The notes beneath the pieces were generated by a model. That model made no database searches. It saw only the letters and a list, made by a program, of their open reading frames with translations, and was not told the DNA's origin. Shown here one piece after another: positions 40,401 through 46,400 of a DNA stretch of 64,000 nucleotides. Position 1 is the stretch's first letter. Every line of letters starts with the position of its first letter. A program made the translations under genes and the position numbers. This DNA is from Arcuatula senhousia (taxonomy: Eukaryota > Mollusca > Bivalvia > Mytilida > Mytilidae): the NCBI GenBank assembly GCA_963971305.1, contig OZ020308.1:23961275-24025274 (forward strand), given 5' to 3'.

Positions 40401-43400
40401 TTGCTAGATGTTGTAATGATCTGTATATACTAACACAATTTGTTGGTCTTCAGTCATAACACATTTTGTTTGTTTGGTTTTTTATTTTTATTTGAACAAA
40501 AAATAAATCTTTTGGTATTAAAATGTTGTATTTTGGCACCTGAATACATTTTAAAATTGGAGAAAAAAATAATAATAAATAAAACATTTATGTATTTATG
40601 GGTTAATTTGAATTTTCAAGCATAGTTTTTAAAGATTTTTAATGAAATGTTTTATGAAGTTAGACTGACTGAGTCATTTTTTTTCTAAACATTACTTAAA
40701 CAGATGATAAAGGGAAGTTATCCATATAAAATATATATAAGATATATTATTATCTCCCCTTGGTTTTACTCTGTATAGGACCATGCTGATGAAATCAATG
40801 GTATAAACAAGAAATATATAGACAGAGATAGAAAATATATGAAACTCATTCAAGAAAAGAATGATGAACTGCATAAACTGAAAGACAATTTTGAAAAGTG
40901 GAAAAAAGAGACAGATTCTTGGCTTATGCCTAATGGAGATCTCAACTCAAAGTGAGATGTCATGTATAATTGATAGAAAAAGCTTTTGTATCCCACACCC
41001 AGCAGATTAGAATGGTGTAGAAGTAGATTTGGTACACTTTCTGCACATAATATAGTTTTGAAAGGGTTTAAGGGAAACTTTCACCCATTTTCTGCTGTTG
41101 ATAATTTAGTTTTAAAACATTTTAATTCATGCAATGGATATATGAAGCTGAAATAATAATAGTTAACACATGACATTCTTTTATCCATTTAACCATATTC
41201 CAAGTAAAACAGCACATTTGTGATTGCACTGCCTGTAATTGATCAAATTTGGCTTTGCTGTCCTTTGCAGTCTGATTAAAATCAACCCTCCACTTGCTCC
41301 CCTTTATTGATATGTCACGTGAGAGGTCCTCCCTGACAAAAGTTGAAGGGTTGACTGGTCATGTTAATAGATAAGTGCAAAATTTTCTTTCTATTTCATT
41401 TATGATTACATTTATCTTTTTATGTCAAACTTAACTAACTCAATTAACAGCTTTAGCTTTAGCTTAGAGTTTTTGTTAGCTCACCTGATCCGAAGGGTCA
41501 AGTGAGCTATTGTCATCGCCATCCGTCCATCGTCTGTCCGTCGTCCGTCATCCGTCGCCCGTCCGTTACTTTTTCAAAAATCTTCTTCTCTGAAACCACT
41601 GAATGGAATTTTTCAAAACTTGGTCCAAGTATTAATCAGGGCATGATGTTAAAAAATTGTGTTCGGCTTTATGATTTGATAACAAACATGGCCACTGTTA
41701 CTAAAAATAGAACATAGTGTAAAATCACATTCAAAGACTTATAACTTGAAAACTAGAACAGATAAAAAAATCTGAAGGATCTTAGGCTCATCAGAATCAA
41801 AAGCTTTACAAAAGTCTCCATTGGGTGGAAGTTGTCAGATGACCCCTAATAGGGGTTACCGCCCTTTTAAGGTCAAAAATAGCATTTTTTTCATGTTTTT
41901 GCCCTATAGAATGAAAACTATTGCAGATAGAGAAAAGCTGTTGCCTGCTAAAATGTTCAGCTCATTAAGCTCTACAAAAGTCTCCATTGGGTCAAAGTTG
42001 TCTGATGACCCCTAATATGGGTTATGGCCCTATTGAGGTCAAAAATAGTGTTTTTTTCATGTTTTTGCCCTAAAAAATAAAAACTATTGCAGATAGAGAA
42101 AAGGTGTTGCTTGCTTAAATGTTTAGCTCATTAAGCTCTACAAAAGTCTCCATTGGGTAGAAGCTGTCAGATGACCCCTAATAGGGGTAATCGCCCTTTT
42201 AAGGTCAAAAATAGTGTTTTTTCATGTTTTTGCCCTATAGAATGAAAACTATTGCAGATAGAGAAAAGGTGTTGCTTGCTTAAATGTTTAGCTCATTAAG
42301 CTTTAAAAAAGTCTTAATAGGGTGAAGTTGTCAGATAAGCCCTTATAGGAGTCATGGCCCTTTTAAGGTCAAAAATAGTGTTTTTTCATGTTTTTTGCCC
42401 TATGGAATGAAAACTATTGCAGATAGAGAAAAGGTGGGGCTTGCTTTGATGTTCAGCTCATTTAGCCTCAGGAAAGTCTCAGTTGTGTACAAGTTGGGAC
42501 TTGACCCATTAAAGAAAAGACCATTATGCCTGAAGGACCAGGTGAGCGATTCAGGCTCCTGGGAGCCTTTAGTTTTGTTTGCATTCTTCTTGTGTGTTTA
42601 TAGAACTTTTAAATCGTTTTCTTTCTGTCATTTAATTTATTATTTCAAATGTTTCAGTTTTCAGTTTCAATTAGAAAAAAAAAAATTAAGGCAAATAAAT
42701 AAACTTTTTGTTATGTATTAAGCAGTTATAAATATTTTCATCTAATTTTGAAAGTTGAAAAAAAAAAATTTGCATTAAATTTTCATGATTTCTGTAAATA
42801 AGTATATAAATGAATGACGATAATAAAATTTGTTTCTTATTTTTAATTTCAAGATGTTATTTTATGATAATCATATTAATTGTATGATACCTTTTTACAG
42901 GTAATTCCATATATGACTTTATATTAAATTTCTATTTTGTAGACCATACACAAAATCTCCACCCTATGAATATGGGCCACGAGCAACAGCTCAGGAACAA
43001 GAACTGGAGAGATTAGAACGTGAAATTCATCGACTAACAACTGTAAGTATCTTTAATGAACAACCCTGTGATCAAAGGCGACAATGACAAAACAAAGTCA
43101 CTTTAATTGGCCGGATTTCATGGAGTGAAAAATCCAGGATATGAATTGGTGAATGTCAGGCAACGGGTGGGCAGAAACCAAATTTTCATAAGTTTTCTCA
43201 GCAACTACTAATCACAGCCACTTGATATATTGTATACAGCATCAGGTTGTGGTCCTATTTTCAGGTCTGTCTCCCACCAGCTTCCTGTTTAACAAAATTT
43301 TGCTATTTTTGACTCGACAGATTTTTTTTGAAAAACTTGAGGAACTTTTTTATGGTATTAAATGTTATAGATTTTAACAGGATACAATTTGTTGTCATTT

Positions 43401-46400
43401 AGTTTTCAAAGTTTAAAACAAAAACCAAAAGCAATGCATACTAGTATATATTTCTAATACACGTACAAGTTGCCTCATTTGTAAATCTTATTAACCAGAA
43501 TAAAAACTTTGCTGTATTTTAACTTGTAGAAGCTAGTAACTTAAGCATGAACATGTATCTGTTTTAACCAGACTCTTTCACTTGTTTTTGATTTTACTCA
43601 ATCTTCTGGAATCTTTTTGCAAAGTTTTCATATGAGATCAGATATATCTTAACAAATATAGACAGCTAATATCACTAATTGAATTAAATAATAGACTTAA
43701 TATTTGTTTATACCGTACTCTGATATGAAAACAAACTTAAATTGATAGTGTGTACCTTAGTCTATGTTGCTGCTAACAATACATTGATTTCTCTTATTGA
43801 TATACATTTGATTACATGTATCTCTCTAAGATAAATTGCACATCATTTAAAAAAAAGATTCTCTTAAAGCTTCAAAGCAATAAGCCTACCTCAAAGAAAA
43901 TTCATTTGTCATGCTTGTCTTACTTTTTATTGGCAAAATGTTCAATAGTGCATTGGTGAGCTATGATGCTAAATAACTGAATTTGAAAATTTATAATTTG
44001 CATTTTAGTTGTCCCTACAAGTTTTATCATTTTTAACTAAAAAGCTCAGATATGCACGGCAAAGATGAAATTATATCAAGTTAGGATGATCTCTATAAAT
44101 GGTTTTAGATAGATAAAACAATGATGTACAGTTAGCAGGAACAGTCTATATTCTGTATGCTTTGTGTGTGTAACATTATGCATGTCTCTCTCTTCTCTCT
44201 CTTAGAACCAACAACAACGATTCAACAATTCGTTTGTACAGGACGACATCAGTACCACTAAAACTATAAATAACTTACGGAATAAAGTAGCGGAATTGGA
44301 ACGAGAAAACAGCAATTTATCAAAATATTCTTATTCTGTTCCTGATTTGTCTGATCCTATTTTTTATCGCAGGGTAAGTCTGGCCAAGATTTCTAAAGCA
44401 TTTGGCTACTTTGGTGATGGTGGTGGTAAAAGAATTTGTGCTGGTTTTCTAGGCTTTTTCCTTATTTCTTGTTTTAGCATATTTTTATAAGGAATCAGTT
44501 TAATAAATAATTATAACTATTTTAAAAGTTTTTGAATAAGTGGATTTAGTACAGTTTTAGATTCCAAAATTCAAACTATGAAAAGTATATTACATGTGTT
44601 AAATGTTTGTACTGTCATGACTGTAATACAATATTTAAAGATAAGATGTGCTTTTTTATCAATTTTACAAGCCAAATATATATTCTATTCTTATTCTTAC
44701 ATCCCAGATAAATTAAATATAAGTTATATCATATGCTTATTTAAGTTATATGCTTTAAACAAAAGAAATAAAAACAATATTAAGCTGAAGGAAATTCCAG
44801 TATGGGAAAAAAATTATAAATCATGGTGTGTTTCTTTGTCTTTCATGTATACGGTAGATATCTTTTTAGTACACATGAATTAGATCTTTATATTTTTTCC
44901 TTTATATTACTTTTCCTTACTTTTTGCAACATAATTCCGTTTGGATTAAATTTTTTGTGATTTTCCCTGGTATTTTAAATAAATCCAAATTAGAATATTC
45001 ATGGTAAACCCTTAAGAATCTTGTTCTATCGTGTGTGTGTGTGTGTTATGTCCAGGTTTTACAAAATATATTTATGGTTTACAAAATAAGTGGATATTTT
45101 TGTGCTTTTTAGCTCACCTGGACCAAAGGTCCAGGTGAGCTATTACCATCACTTGGCGTCTGTCGTCGTCGTCGTCATCGTCTGTTAACAATTTTTCAAA
45201 AATCTTCTCCTCTGAAACTACCAAACAGAATTTAATGAAACTTGGTATGAATGATCCTTAGGGTGTCCTGCACCAAACTTGTGTTTTGATTTTTGATCCG
45301 TTAAAAAACATGGCCGCCGTTACTAAAAATAGACTAGGGGGGTCAGACTACTGTTTTTGGCTTGTAAATCAAAAAGTATAAGAGATAGAGGAAATCTGAG
45401 GCCACGCTGCTGATTCAGCATCAAAAGCTCTACAAAAGTCTCCATTTGGTCAAAGTTGTCAGATGACCCCTTATAGGGGTTACGGCCCCTTGAAGGTGAA
45501 AAATAGCATTTTTTCATGTTTTTGGCCTACAAAACGAAAACTATTGCAGATAGAGATTAGCTGTTGCTTGCTTAAATGTTCAGCTCATTTAACTCTACAA
45601 AATTCTTCGTAGGGTCAAAGTTGTCAGATAACCCCTTATAGGGGTTACGGCCCCTGAAAAATAAAGATTTTTCATGTTTTTGGCCTACAGAATGAAAACT
45701 ATTGCAGATAGAAGATTAGCTGTTGCTTGCTTAAATGTTCAGCTCATTTAGCTCTACGAAAGTCTCCATAGGGTCGAAGTTGTCAGACAACCCCTTATAG
45801 GGGTTACGGTCCTTGAAAAATAGCGTTTTTTCATGTTTTTGGCCTACAGAATGAAAACTGTTGCACATAGAGATTAGCTGTTGCTTGCTTAAATGTTCAG
45901 CTCATTTAGCTCTACAAAAGTCTCCATAGGGTCAAAGTTGTCAGATGACCCCTTATAGGGGTTACGGCCCCTGAAAAATAGCGAATTTTCATGTTTTTGG
46001 CCTACAGAATGAAAACTATTGCAGATAGAGATTACCTGTTGCTTGCTTAAATGTTCAGCTCATTTAGCTCTACAAAATTCTCCATAGGGTCGAAGTTGTC
46101 AGGTGACCCCTTATAGGGGTTACGGCCTCTGAAAAAAACGATTTTTCATGTTTTTGGCCTACAGAATGAAAACTATTGCAGATAGAGATTAGCTGTTGCT
46201 TGCTTAAATGTTCAGCTCATTTAGCTCTACAAAAGTCTCCATAGGGTCTAAGTTGTCAGATGACTCCTTATAGGGGTTATGGCCCCTTATAGGTGAAAAA
46301 TGGTGTTTTTGGCCTATAGAATGAAAACTATTGCAGGTAGAGAAAAGCTGTTGCTTTCTTAAATGTTGACAGCTCATTTAGCTCTACAAAAGTATAGGGT

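Noticed and set aside
41502..42721. Plus-strand open stretches of 64-108 codons
   Set aside because: All lie within element A3 and differ from copy to copy by frameshifts; no shared protein survives among A1-A5.
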